39,505 nt of DNA from Streptomyces sp. JJ66 (GTDB lineage: Bacteria; Actinomycetota; Actinomycetes; Streptomycetales; Streptomycetaceae), in contig NZ_JAEVFI010000035.1 of assembly GCF_019303495.1 (NCBI RefSeq), positions 1 through 39,505 on the forward strand, read 5' to 3'. Position 1 is the first letter of the stretch; each line of letters opens with the position of its first letter. Position numbers and translations under genes: made by a program. The notes under the pieces were generated by a model, which ran no database searches, had not been told where the DNA came from, and saw nothing but the letters and a program-made list of their open reading frames with translations. Shown here piece by piece: positions 7,435 to 15,477 of the stretch.

Positions 7435-8306
7435 AGCGCTGGAACGTGGACGGGCAGGTCGTGGTGATCACCGGCGGGGCGCGCGGCGTGGGTGAGCTGC
7501 TGGCCCGCAAGCTGGCGGCGCGCGGAGCGAAGATCGCCCTGGTGGGTCTGGAGCCGGAGGAGCTGAGGCGGGTCTGCGCGAGTCTGCCCACGGACGCCGC
7601 GCACTGGCACGCCGACGTCACCGACGAGGTGGCGATGGTGCGGGTCGCGCAGGCGGTGGGGGACCGGTTCGGCAGGGTGGACGTCGTCGTCGGCAACGCG
7701 GGTGTCGCCTCCGGCGGGCCGTTCGCCACCTCGCAGGCCCAGGCGTGGCGGCGGGTCATCGAGGTGAACCTGCTCGGCGGCACGGTGACGGCGCGGGCCT
7801 TCCTGCCGCTGCTGCTCCGCTCCCGGGGGTACTTCCTCCAGATCGCCTCGCTGGCCGCGGTCATCCCGGGGCCGATGATGACGGCGTACTGCGCGTCGAA
7901 GGCGGGCGTGGAGGCGTTCGTGCACAGCCTGCGCGCGGAGGTCGCCTACCGGGGGGTGCGGGTCGGCGTCGGCTACCTGAGCTGGACGGACACCGACATG
8001 GTGCGCGGCGCGGACGCGCACGACCTGATGCGCGACCTGCGCCGGACGCTGCCGTGGCCGATGAACAAGACGTACCCGCTAAGCCCGGCGGTGGACCGCA
8101 TCGTGGACGGCGTCGAGCGGCGCGCGTTCCACGTGTACGGACAGTGGTGGCTGCGCGGCCCGCAGGTCATGCGGGGCTGGCTGCCGCCGCTGATCGGTCC
8201 TGCGGCGGCCGGGCGGGTCGCGCGGTTCGCCTCGCGGGTGGAGGAAGCGGAACCGGTGGGACTCGTGGGCGCGGGCGGCGCGGCGGACGAGCGGGAGCGG
8301 GGGTAG
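7431..8306 (+). CDS. short-chain dehydrogenase/reductase (SadH-like)
   Basis: 291 residues, classical SDR. The cofactor motif TGGARGVG is at 14-21, NAG is near 89-91, Ser140 acts with Tyr153 and Lys157 (YCASK) as the catalytic residues, and a longer C-terminal tail is typical of lipid-handling SDRs. The start ATG overlaps the hydrolase stop, with GGGAGGAG upstream. It probably oxidises an alcohol or reduces a ketone in the pathway shared with the two upstream enzymes. Orthologues paired with an FMO and hydrolase in mycobacteria are named sadH; here the name is an analogy. A strong hairpin terminator follows. Confidence 0.93.
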   Translation: MKRWNVDGQVVVITGGARGVGELLARKLAARGAKIALVGLEPEELRRVCASLPTDAAHWHADVTDEVAMVRVAQAVGDRFGRVDVVVGNAGVASGGPFATSQAQAWRRVIEVNLLGGTVTARAFLPLLLRSRGYFLQIASLAAVIPGPMMTAYCASKAGVEAFVHSLRAEVAYRGVRVGVGYLSWTDTDMVRGADAHDLMRDLRRTLPWPMNKTYPLSPAVDRIVDGVERRAFHVYGQWWLRGPQVMRGWLPPLIGPAAAGRVARFASRVEEAEPVGLVGAGGAADERERG

Positions 8307-8378
8307 GCACACCCGTCCCGCCCCTCCCGCAACGGGGGTAACCCCCAGGCCCCGAGAGCGGCTTCCGTGCTGACCGCA

Positions 8379-8414
8379 AGCGCCGGACGAGCTGGGTTCA
8401 GCCCGTCCGGCGCT
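8379..8414. terminator. bidirectional hairpin terminator between convergent genes
   Basis: Arms 8379-8389 and 8404-8414 pair perfectly over 11 bp. After one mismatch, GCTG and CAGC close an inner stem around a GGTT loop. It sits between the dehydrogenase (plus) and a minus-strand gene and lacks a T-run on either side, as is common for Streptomyces terminators. Confidence 0.75.
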
Positions 8415-8442
8415 CGCGGTGGGCCGCTCGCGCGGCGGCGCG

Positions 8443-8655
8443 TTACCGGTCGCGGTCGCGCAGGTCGTCCATCGTGTCGTCCATGCGGTCGCGCTCGTCT
8501 TGCAGGCGCTCCTGCATGCCCTGGCCGCGCTCGCTCTCGCGGTCAGCGCCCCGCTCGCGGTCGGTGCCGCGCTCGCGGTCGCCGCGCCGCTGGGCCTCGT
8601 CGCGAGCGCGCTCGGCCTTGTCCTTCATGTCCCGTGCCTTGTCCTGCATGCCCAT
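8443..8655 (-). CDS. small highly charged, helix-rich protein
   Basis: 70 residues from an ATG preceded by TTGGGAG. Almost every residue is Asp, Glu, Arg, Lys, Gln or Met, with repeated DRERG/DRESERG units and a tail DDTMDDLRDRDR. It would form a single long, possibly coiled or disordered, helix. Proteins of similar composition in Streptomyces are often annotated CsbD-like or simply hypothetical; the CsbD consensus itself is not convincing here. It stands alone between a terminator and the tricorn gene. Confidence 0.6.
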   Translation of the reverse strand: MGMQDKARDMKDKAERARDEAQRRGDRERGTDRERGADRESERGQGMQERLQDERDRMDDTMDDLRDRDR

Positions 8656-8759
8656 GCTGTGTTCACTCCCAAGTGAGGGTGGGTGGCTCAGCGGTGGTTG
8701 AGCCGTGCTCAGCCTGACACGCAGCCGCATTCCTCGCATTCCGGACACTTGCGACGGAC

Positions 8760-11700
8760 CTAGTCACCGCGCGGCGGCAGCGGCGGGCGGCGGCGGTCGG
8801 GGGCGGTGTCGTAGCTGGGCGGGACGCTGGCGGGGTGGCGCTCCAGCAGGTCCAGCGCGGTGCGCACGGCGGTGGCCAGGACGACGTAGCGGCCCTCGGC
8901 CCAGTCCAGTGGGGTGCGCAGCGCCTCGATGTCGGGGGCGACGCCGTGGTTCTCCACGTCCCAGCCGTAGGCGTCGAACCAGGCGGCGTTCATCGGCACC
9001 GTGATGACCGTGCCGTCGCCCAGCCGGTGACGCCCCGTCATGCCGACGACGCCGCCCCAGGTGCGCGTGCCCACCACCGGCCCGAGCTTCAGCAGGCGGA
9101 ACGCGGCGGTGATCATGTCGCCGTCGGAGGAGGTGGCCTCGTCGGCGAGCGCGACGACCGGGCCGCGCGGGGCGTTGGAGGTGTAGGAGACGGGTTCGGC
9201 GTCCCGGGTGAGGTCCCAGCCGAGGATCGCGCGGGTCAGGCTCTCCACCACCAGCTCGCTGATGTTGCCGCCCGCGTTGCCCCGGACGTCCACGATGAGC
9301 GCGGGCAGGGAGACCTCCATGCGCAGATCGCGGTTGAACTGCGCCCAGCCGGAGCCGCCCATGTCGGGGATGTGCAGGTAGCCGCACCGGCCGTCGCTCA
9401 GCTCGCGCACCACCGCACGCCGTTTGGCCACCCAGTCCTGGTAGCGCAGGGGCCGCTCGTCGATGAGCGGGACGACGGCGACGCGGCGCGCGGGTCCACA
9501 GCCGTCCGGGCCACGGAACGTCAGCTCCACGGTGGTGCCGCCCGCCCCGGCCAGCAGCGGATAGGGACCGGCGACCGGGTCCACCGGACGGCCGTCCACG
9601 TGGGTGAGCACGGCGCCGTCACGGATGCCGGAACCGGCCAGCGGGGAGCGGGCCTTGGGGTCGGAGGACTCACCGGGCAGGATGCGCCGCACCTGCCAGG
9701 CCCCCTCATGGGTGCGGACGAGGTTGGCGCCGAGCAGCCCGATCGGGCGCTGGTAGTGCGGCGGACCCTCGCCCCGGCGCGGCGGGGCGACGTAGGCGTG
9801 CGAGGTGCCCAGTTCGCCCAGCACCTCGCGCAGCAGGTCGGCGAACTCGTCGGGGCTGGCGACGCGGTCCACCAGCGGCCGGTACTGGGCCAGCACGGCG
9901 TCCCAGTCGATGCCGCACATGCCCGGGTCCCAGAAGTAGGCGCGGGTGATGCGGCCCGCCTCCTCGTACGCCTGCCGCCACTGGGCGCCGGGATGCGCCT
10001 CGTGCAGGATGCGGCGCAGGTCGAGCCAGACGGTGGAGTCGGAGTCGGCCTGCTCGCTGGCGGGGACGGCGCGCAGGTCGCCGTCGTCGTTGATCACCAT
10101 GCGGGTGCCGTCGCCGCTGACGGCGAAGGAGTCCACGTCGGCGCTCAGTTCGGTGCGCTTGGCACGGGTCAGGACGAAGTGCTCCAGGGTGGGGCGCCCG
10201 GAGGTGTCGGCGGGGTTGGCGAAGGTCTCGCCGAGCGCGCCGGAGATCGGGAAGCGCAGCCACAGCAGGCCGCCGCCCGCCACGGGGTACAGCCCGCTGT
10301 ACTTGGACGCCGTCACCGGGAACGGGGTGACGCGGCTGGCCAGGCCCTCGGCCTCCACCGTCACCGGGCGGTCCTCGCCGCCGCCGTCCAGGTCACCGGG
10401 GTCCAGGCCGCCGGCGGCCGGGCGGCCCTCGGGGCTCAGGGCGAAGGGGGAGGGTGTGGCCGAGGACAGCGGCACCAGGTGCGGGCGGCAGCCGAGAGGG
10501 AAGGACAGGTCGCCGGTGTGCACGTCGTAGACCGGGTCGAAGCCGCGCCAGGAGAGGAAGGCGAGGTAGCGGCCGTCGCGGGTGAACACCGGCTGCTCGT
10601 CCTCGAACCGGCCGTCCGTGACGTCGATGACCGTGCCGTCCGCCAGGCGCGCGACGCGGATCTCGCGCAGGGTGCGGCCCACCCCCGGGTGCGACCAGGC
10701 CAGCCACTGGCCGTCGGGGGAGAACGCCAGGTCGCGCACCGGGCCGTTGGTGGAGCGGATCAGCTCGGTGACCGGCGGCTGCGGAAGCCGCTCGTCCTCG
10801 GGGGCCAGGGCCTCCGTCAGGTCCAGGAGCAACAGGCGTCCGTCGTGCGCGGCGACGGCGAGGGTGTCGCCGCCCGGTGAGGCGACCAGCTCGTGCACCC
10901 GGCCCAGGCGTCCGGCGGCCACCCGGTGCGGGTCCTGGCCACCGGAGGCGCGCGGCAGGTAGGCGATCTCGACGGCGTCCTCACCCTCGGCGTCGGTGAC
11001 GTAGGCGATGCGGCCGGTGGAACCCAGCATCTCCGGCAGCCGCACCCGCACGCCCGGCGTGGTGGAGATGGCGCGGGCCGGGCCGTCACGGTGGGTGAGC
11101 CAGTACAGGCTGCCGCCGACGCAGACGGCACTGGCGCGGCCGGTGGTGTCCACGGCCAGCGCGTCCAGGTGCAGCGCGGCGGGCACCTGGTAGGCGCGGC
11201 GCCCGGCGCGCGGCCCGCCCAGCTCGACGGCCAGGCGGCGCGGCGTGGCGCCCGGACGCAGGTCCTCGGCCAGCCACAGCTCACCCGCGCAGCTGTAGAC
11301 GACGCGGGTGCCGTCGGTGGCGGCGCCGCGGGCGTAGAAGTCGGCGTGGTCGGTGTGGCGGCGCAGGTCGGTGCCGTCGGTGCGGCAGGAGTAGAGGTTG
11401 CCGACACCCTCGTGGTCGGAGAGGAACGCCACCCGCCAGGCGGGGTGCCCGCTGGCGTCCCGGGGCGCGTGCGGGTCGCGCACGAGCAGGGGGCAGTCGA
11501 GATGGCCGTCCAGGTCGGGCAGCAGGCGCTGGCCGTGCAGCCACAGGCGTCCCCGCGCGCCGCCCCGGTAGCGCTTCCAGGCGGCCGGGTCGTGCGGCGG
11601 CTTGCCGGTGAGCAGCAGGGTGCGCCGCTCGCCGCCGGGGTAGCCGTGCAGGTCGGCGACGGCCAGATCCGCGCACGGGCCCCACGGCAGCTTCCCGCCC

Positions 11701-12104
11701 GGGCTGCCGTCCAGCGGCAGGCGGTAGGCCCAGGTGAAGTAGGAGAAGGGCTGCCCGTGCGAGGCGACGGCGAGGATGTCACCGTCCGGTGTCCAGCCGC
11801 ACACCCGGGTGTCGGGCGCGCCCCAGTACGTCAGCCGCCGCGCCGGGCCGCCGGTGGCGTCCACCAGGTGGATTTCCGGGTCCAGGCTGCGCCAGGTGGT
11901 GAAGGCGATGTGGCGGCCGTCGGGGGAGAAGCGGGGCGGGCCGGTGCGGGTGCGGTCCACGGTGAGCCGCCAGGCGCGGCCGGGACGCTCGCCCTCGGCC
12001 CCGAGGGGGGCAGCCCACAGGTCGTCCTCGGTGACGAAGCAGAGCAGGTCGCCGTGGAGGTGTGGGTAGCGTAGGTACGAGGAAGGCGCGGCGTCGGCAC
12101 TCAC
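8760..12104 (-). CDS. tricorn protease homologue (S41 serine protease)
   Basis: About 1,114 residues, close to the roughly 1,070 of Thermoplasma tricorn. The order is a six- to seven-bladed propeller built of PD40/WD40-like repeats (FSPDGRHIAF, SPDGQWLAW, FTRDGRYLAF), a Pro/Asp-rich linker, the tricorn C1 region with GTSHAYV (Ser and His of the charge relay), a PDZ domain, and the S41 core. The nucleophile is Ser993 in TSSDGDM, and a downstream Glu lies in VENHGVAPD. All tetrad positions look intact, so an active cytoplasmic peptidase finishing degradation of proteasome- or Clp-derived peptides is expected. I take the GTG at 12104; a CATAAG hexamer four bases upstream hints at a leaderless transcript, and a longer form from ATG 12179 cannot be excluded. 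Confidence 0.92.
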   Translation of the reverse strand: MSADAAPSSYLRYPHLHGDLLCFVTEDDLWAAPLGAEGERPGRAWRLTVDRTRTGPPRFSPDGRHIAFTTWRSLDPEIHLVDATGGPARRLTYWGAPDTRVCGWTPDGDILAVASHGQPFSYFTWAYRLPLDGSPGGKLPWGPCADLAVADLHGYPGGERRTLLLTGKPPHDPAAWKRYRGGARGRLWLHGQRLLPDLDGHLDCPLLVRDPHAPRDASGHPAWRVAFLSDHEGVGNLYSCRTDGTDLRRHTDHADFYARGAATDGTRVVYSCAGELWLAEDLRPGATPRRLAVELGGPRAGRRAYQVPAALHLDALAVDTTGRASAVCVGGSLYWLTHRDGPARAISTTPGVRVRLPEMLGSTGRIAYVTDAEGEDAVEIAYLPRASGGQDPHRVAAGRLGRVHELVASPGGDTLAVAAHDGRLLLLDLTEALAPEDERLPQPPVTELIRSTNGPVRDLAFSPDGQWLAWSHPGVGRTLREIRVARLADGTVIDVTDGRFEDEQPVFTRDGRYLAFLSWRGFDPVYDVHTGDLSFPLGCRPHLVPLSSATPSPFALSPEGRPAAGGLDPGDLDGGGEDRPVTVEAEGLASRVTPFPVTASKYSGLYPVAGGGLLWLRFPISGALGETFANPADTSGRPTLEHFVLTRAKRTELSADVDSFAVSGDGTRMVINDDGDLRAVPASEQADSDSTVWLDLRRILHEAHPGAQWRQAYEEAGRITRAYFWDPGMCGIDWDAVLAQYRPLVDRVASPDEFADLLREVLGELGTSHAYVAPPRRGEGPPHYQRPIGLLGANLVRTHEGAWQVRRILPGESSDPKARSPLAGSGIRDGAVLTHVDGRPVDPVAGPYPLLAGAGGTTVELTFRGPDGCGPARRVAVVPLIDERPLRYQDWVAKRRAVVRELSDGRCGYLHIPDMGGSGWAQFNRDLRMEVSLPALIVDVRGNAGGNISELVVESLTRAILGWDLTRDAEPVSYTSNAPRGPVVALADEATSSDGDMITAAFRLLKLGPVVGTRTWGGVVGMTGRHRLGDGTVITVPMNAAWFDAYGWDVENHGVAPDIEALRTPLDWAEGRYVVLATAVRTALDLLERHPASVPPSYDTAPDRRRPPLPPRGD

Positions 12105-12336
12105 CCCTCTTATGGTTCGGCCGCGCCAGGGCCCCGGCAACTCGGCGCCCGCACGCCGGGCTGGCGGGGGTGACGGCACCGGTGACGCAGGAGCGGAGTG
12201 CTCAGTTCAACCCGGATCGTGTGATCTGCGCCTCAGTGGGCCGGTGCGGGTCACACGAACCGGCCCCCTGCGGCGTCTGTTCCGTGAGGGGTTGCCCTGT
12301 CTGCCGCCCTCCCCGCCTGACCGCAGCACCACCGAA

Positions 12337-12411
12337 CGCTCAGCACCACCGAGCCCGCTCAGCACCAGCCAGAACGCTCAGCACAGCGAGCACGCTCAGC
12401 ACCAGCCAGTA
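12337..12411. repeat. four tandem 18-19-bp repeats in the MMPL leader
   Basis: CGCTCAGCAC starts at 12337, 12356, 12375 and 12393 (periods 19, 19 and 18), each followed by a degenerate CACCGAGCC/CAGCCAG tail. The array ends about 40 bp before the transporter start. It may lie in the 5' untranslated region or overlap the promoter; no function can be assigned. Confidence 0.8.
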
Positions 12412-12451
12412 CCGCGGGTCACCACCGCCCGACAGACCGGAGAACGCCGAC

Positions 12452-14698
12452 GTGGCCACGTTCCTCTACCGACTCGGACGGCTCGCCTTCCGCCGCCGCC
12501 GCATCGTCGCCCTGCTGTGGGCGGCGCTGCTCGTCGCCGTGATCGGCGCCGCCTCCGTCGCCTCCGACCCGCCGGACGACGAGTTCGCCCTGCCCGGCAC
12601 CGAGTCCCAGGCCGCCTTCGACCTCCTGGCCGAGCGCTCGCCCGAGTACGCCGCCGACGGGGCGACGGCCCGCGTCGTCTTCCAGGCCCCCGAGGGGGAG
12701 AAGATCACCGACGGCGACCACCAGCGGGAGGTCGAGCAGGTCCTCGCCCGGCTGGCGCCCGACAAGAGCCCGCAGGTCGCCGCCGTCGCCGGGCCGTTCC
12801 AGGGCGAGGGCCAGATCAGCCAGGACGGCACCACCGCCTACGCCTCGGTGAGCTACCAGGTCCCGATGATGGAACTCACCGACACCACCCGCGACCAGCT
12901 GCGGGACGCGGCGGCGGCCGGACGCGAGGAGGGCCTGACCGTCGAGATCGGCGGCGACGCCCTGTTCACCGAGCCGGACATGGGCCAGGGCGAGATCATC
13001 GGCATCGCGGTCGCCGCGATCGTGCTCATCCTCACCTTCGGTTCTCTGGTGGCCGCCGGGCTGCCGCTGATCACCGCGCTCATCGGCGTCAGCATCGGCG
13101 TCACCGGCGTGACCGCGCTCGGCGCCACGCTGGGACTGTCCGCCACCACGATCACGCTGGCCATGATGATCGGCCTCGCGGTCGGCATCGACTACGCGCT
13201 GTTCATCGCCTCCCGCTACCGGGCCGAGCTGATCGCGGGCCACCCCCGCGAGGAGGCCGCGGGCCGGGCCGTGGGCACCGCGGGCTCGGCGGTCGTCTTC
13301 GCCGGACTCACCGTCGTCATCGCGCTGGCCGGGCTGACCATCGTGGGCGTGCCGCTGCTGACGAAGATGGGCCTGGCCGCCGCCGGAACCGTCGTCATCG
13401 CGGTGCTGGTCGCCATCACGCTCGTCCCGGCCGCACTCGGCATGGTCGGCAAGCGGATCTTCGGCCGCAAGGTGCGTGCCGCCAACCCGGAGACCGGGGT
13501 GCCGCCCGCCGCCGACCTGGACGCCAAGCAGCCCATGGGCGTGCGCTGGGCCCGGTTCACGCTGCGCCGCCCGGTCCTCGTCCTGCTCACCGCCGTCATC
13601 GGCCTCGGTGTGCTCGCCGTGCCCGTCAGCTCGATGAACCTCGGTCTGCCCGACGAGGGCAACCAGCCGGAGTCCACCACCCAGCGCCGTGCCTACGACC
13701 TGATAGCCGAGGGCTTCGGCCCCGGGGTCAACGGCCCGCTGCTGGCCGTCACCGACCTCGCCGACGTGCCCGCCGCCGAGCGCGAGCGGGTCGCCGGCGA
13801 GGTGGCCGAATCGGTGGCCTCGGTGGACGGCGTCGTCGCCGCGAGCCCGCCGGAGCTCACCCGCGAGGGCGACACGGCGGTCATCACGGCCATCCCCGAG
13901 TCCCGGCCCAGCAGCCCGCAAACCGAGCGGGTGGTACGCGAGATCCGGGAGCGCGCGGCGTCGATCCAGGCGGACACCGGCGCCACCGTGCTCGTCTCCG
14001 GCGCCACCGCCATCGCCATCGACTTCTCCCAGGTCATGGACGACGCCCTGGTGCCCTACCTGTCGCTGGTCGTCGGGCTCGCGTTCGTGCTGCTGCTGAT
14101 GGTGTTCCGCTCGGTGCTGGTGCCGCTGAAGGCCGCACTGGGCTTCCTGCTGTCCGTGCTGGCCGCGCTCGGGTCCGTCGTCGCCGTCTTCCAGTGGGGC
14201 TGGCTGGCCGGCCTCCTCGGGGTGGAGCAGACCGGGCCGATCATGAGCATGATGCCGATCTTCATGGTCGGCGTGATCTTCGGCCTGGCCATGGACTACG
14301 AGGTCTTCCTGGTCACGCGGATGCGCGAGGCGTACGTGCACGGCGAGCGGCCCGCACAGGCGATCGTCACCGGGTTCCAGCTCGGCGCCCGGGTGGTCAC
14401 GGCGGCGGCGGTCATCATGATCAGCGTCTTCGCGGGCTTCATCGGTGCCGGGGACGCGATGATCAAGATGATCGGCTTCGGTCTCGCCGTCGCCATCCTC
14501 TTCGACGCCTTCGTGGTGCGCATGGCCCTCGTCCCGGCCGTGCTGGGGCTGCTCGGCGACAAGGCGTGGTGGCTGCCGCGCTGGCTGGACCGCGCGCTGC
14601 CGAACGTTGACGTCGAGGGCGAGCGCCTGGCCCGCCACCTCGCCACGGCCGACGGCCCGCCCCCGACCCGGCCCGAGACCGACCCGGCCCGAGTCTGA
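12452..14698 (+). CDS. MMPL/RND-family membrane transporter
   Basis: 748 residues. The layout is that of MMPL exporters: one N-terminal membrane helix (about 16-36), a large extracytoplasmic domain, five helices (about 190-360), a cytoplasmic linker, then a second helix, a second extracytoplasmic domain and five more helices (about 530-720). Signature elements seen are GLAVGIDYALFIASRYR (helix 4) and FGLAMDYEVFLVTRMRE in the second half, whose Asp-Tyr pairs carry the proton relay. Members export lipids or drugs; the substrate is unknown. The start is GTG with GGAGA upstream. It diverges from the tricorn gene, and the intervening 350 bp contain a tandem repeat. Confidence 0.93.
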   Translation: MATFLYRLGRLAFRRRRIVALLWAALLVAVIGAASVASDPPDDEFALPGTESQAAFDLLAERSPEYAADGATARVVFQAPEGEKITDGDHQREVEQVLARLAPDKSPQVAAVAGPFQGEGQISQDGTTAYASVSYQVPMMELTDTTRDQLRDAAAAGREEGLTVEIGGDALFTEPDMGQGEIIGIAVAAIVLILTFGSLVAAGLPLITALIGVSIGVTGVTALGATLGLSATTITLAMMIGLAVGIDYALFIASRYRAELIAGHPREEAAGRAVGTAGSAVVFAGLTVVIALAGLTIVGVPLLTKMGLAAAGTVVIAVLVAITLVPAALGMVGKRIFGRKVRAANPETGVPPAADLDAKQPMGVRWARFTLRRPVLVLLTAVIGLGVLAVPVSSMNLGLPDEGNQPESTTQRRAYDLIAEGFGPGVNGPLLAVTDLADVPAAERERVAGEVAESVASVDGVVAASPPELTREGDTAVITAIPESRPSSPQTERVVREIRERAASIQADTGATVLVSGATAIAIDFSQVMDDALVPYLSLVVGLAFVLLLMVFRSVLVPLKAALGFLLSVLAALGSVVAVFQWGWLAGLLGVEQTGPIMSMMPIFMVGVIFGLAMDYEVFLVTRMREAYVHGERPAQAIVTGFQLGARVVTAAAVIMISVFAGFIGAGDAMIKMIGFGLAVAILFDAFVVRMALVPAVLGLLGDKAWWLPRWLDRALPNVDVEGERLARHLATADGPPPTRPETDPARV

Positions 14699-14703
14699 CA
14701 CCC

Positions 14704-14736
14704 CCGGGCAGGCGGCCCCGCAGGCCGCCTGCCCGG
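14704..14736. terminator. perfect hairpin terminator between MMPL and SsgA-like genes
   Basis: Arms 14704-14717 and 14723-14736 are perfectly complementary over 14 bp with a 5-nt loop. The hairpin is placed between two convergent genes and can serve both. Confidence 0.85.
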
Positions 14737-14758
14737 CACCGCGTGTGCCCCAAGCGGG

Positions 14759-15199
14759 TCAGGTCAAGAGGGCGGTGATGGTGTGGTCCAGGTTCAGGCG
14801 GGTCAGTTCGTCGGTGGTGGGGACGAAGGCGTACGTCGCGGCGAGGAAGCGGTCCAGCTCCCGCGTGCCGAGTTCGACCACGGCGGTGCCCTGCGGGGCG
14901 CGCAACTCCAGCAGCGTGCGGCCCGGGTGGTCCGACCAGAACCGCACGTCGCCCTCACCGGCGGGGCCGCGCAGGGCGGCGGCCAGCAGGTCCCGCCCGA
15001 ACACCCACGTCACCTCGGAGCCCTCCAGCGCCGCCTCGGCCGGGAAGGTGACGGCCAGGGCCAGCGGGTCGGAACTGTCGTAGTGCAGGGTGGCGGGCAC
15101 CTGCTCGGCGTCCGGGCTGCTCAGCAGGCGCGCCCGCACCGTGTGCTCAATGGTGATCGGCGTGGAGGGCATCGAGGGGGTGGACGGTGGGAACGGCAT
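14759..15199 (-). CDS. SsgA-like sporulation/cell division protein (SALP)
   Basis: 146 residues. Recognisable SALP blocks are TVRARLL (about 20), VPATLHYDSSDPLALAVTFPAE (about 35-55), VTWVFGRDLLAAAL (about 65-78), GEGDVRFW (about 84), the AVVEL stretch and FLAATYAFVPTTDE near the end. SALPs are specific to morphologically complex actinomycetes and direct septum placement and peptidoglycan processes during sporulation. The gene is isolated, without ftsZ or ssgR neighbours, so which SALP subtype it is cannot be decided by context. ATG with GAAGGAG upstream; the N-terminal Pro/Ser tail (residues 1-12) is slightly longer than in SsgB. Confidence 0.9.
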   Translation of the reverse strand: MPFPPSTPSMPSTPITIEHTVRARLLSSPDAEQVPATLHYDSSDPLALAVTFPAEAALEGSEVTWVFGRDLLAAALRGPAGEGDVRFWSDHPGRTLLELRAPQGTAVVELGTRELDRFLAATYAFVPTTDELTRLNLDHTITALLT

Positions 15200-15365
15200 G
15201 GTCAGTGCTCCTTCGCGGCGGGCGCTTGCCCGTCACGGAGTAAGACTCCCGAAACCCCGCCTTCGGTACCGCTACCGCGCTGTGAGGTGTCCCACAGCGG
15301 GCCGGGCGGGGCGTGGCCCGGCCTTGGTGCGCCCTGCGTGCGCCCCTGCTGGCATGCATGCGCTC

Positions 15366-15396
15366 TTGCAACTCCTTCGCAGGTGGTGCCTATCAT
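15366..15396 (+). promoter_or_regulatory. Nur-like operator and candidate promoter of the cobalt/nickel transporter
   Basis: TTGCAA-CTCCT-TCGCAG (15366-15382) fits the Streptomyces Nur (nickel-responsive Fur-family) consensus TTGCAA-N5-TTGCAA with two differences in the second half. TATCAT at 15391-15396 is a good -10; the first half-site would sit in its -35 position with a long 19-nt spacer. Further downstream (about 15394-15440) a 20-bp unit GATCGTGTGGTCGCCCCAGC-like is repeated twice. Regulation by nickel is inferred; no cobalamin riboswitch core was found in the leader. Confidence 0.45.
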
Positions 15397-15477
15397 CGTG
15401 TGGTCGCCCCCCAGCGATCGTGTGGTCGCCCCAGCGATCGGATCGCACCACGAACCGCCGACCGGAGGCGAACGCTC

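Noticed and set aside
8835..10880. Very long plus-strand frame opposite the tricorn gene
   Set aside because: Antisense shadow of a well-supported gene in GC-rich DNA.
12419..14701. Long minus-strand frame opposite the MMPL gene, rich in His, Asp and Gly
   Set aside because: Typical antisense shadow of membrane-protein codons; no motif.
15200..15477. Possible cobalamin riboswitch before cbiM
   Set aside because: The conserved B12-box core was not found; a Nur-like site fits better.
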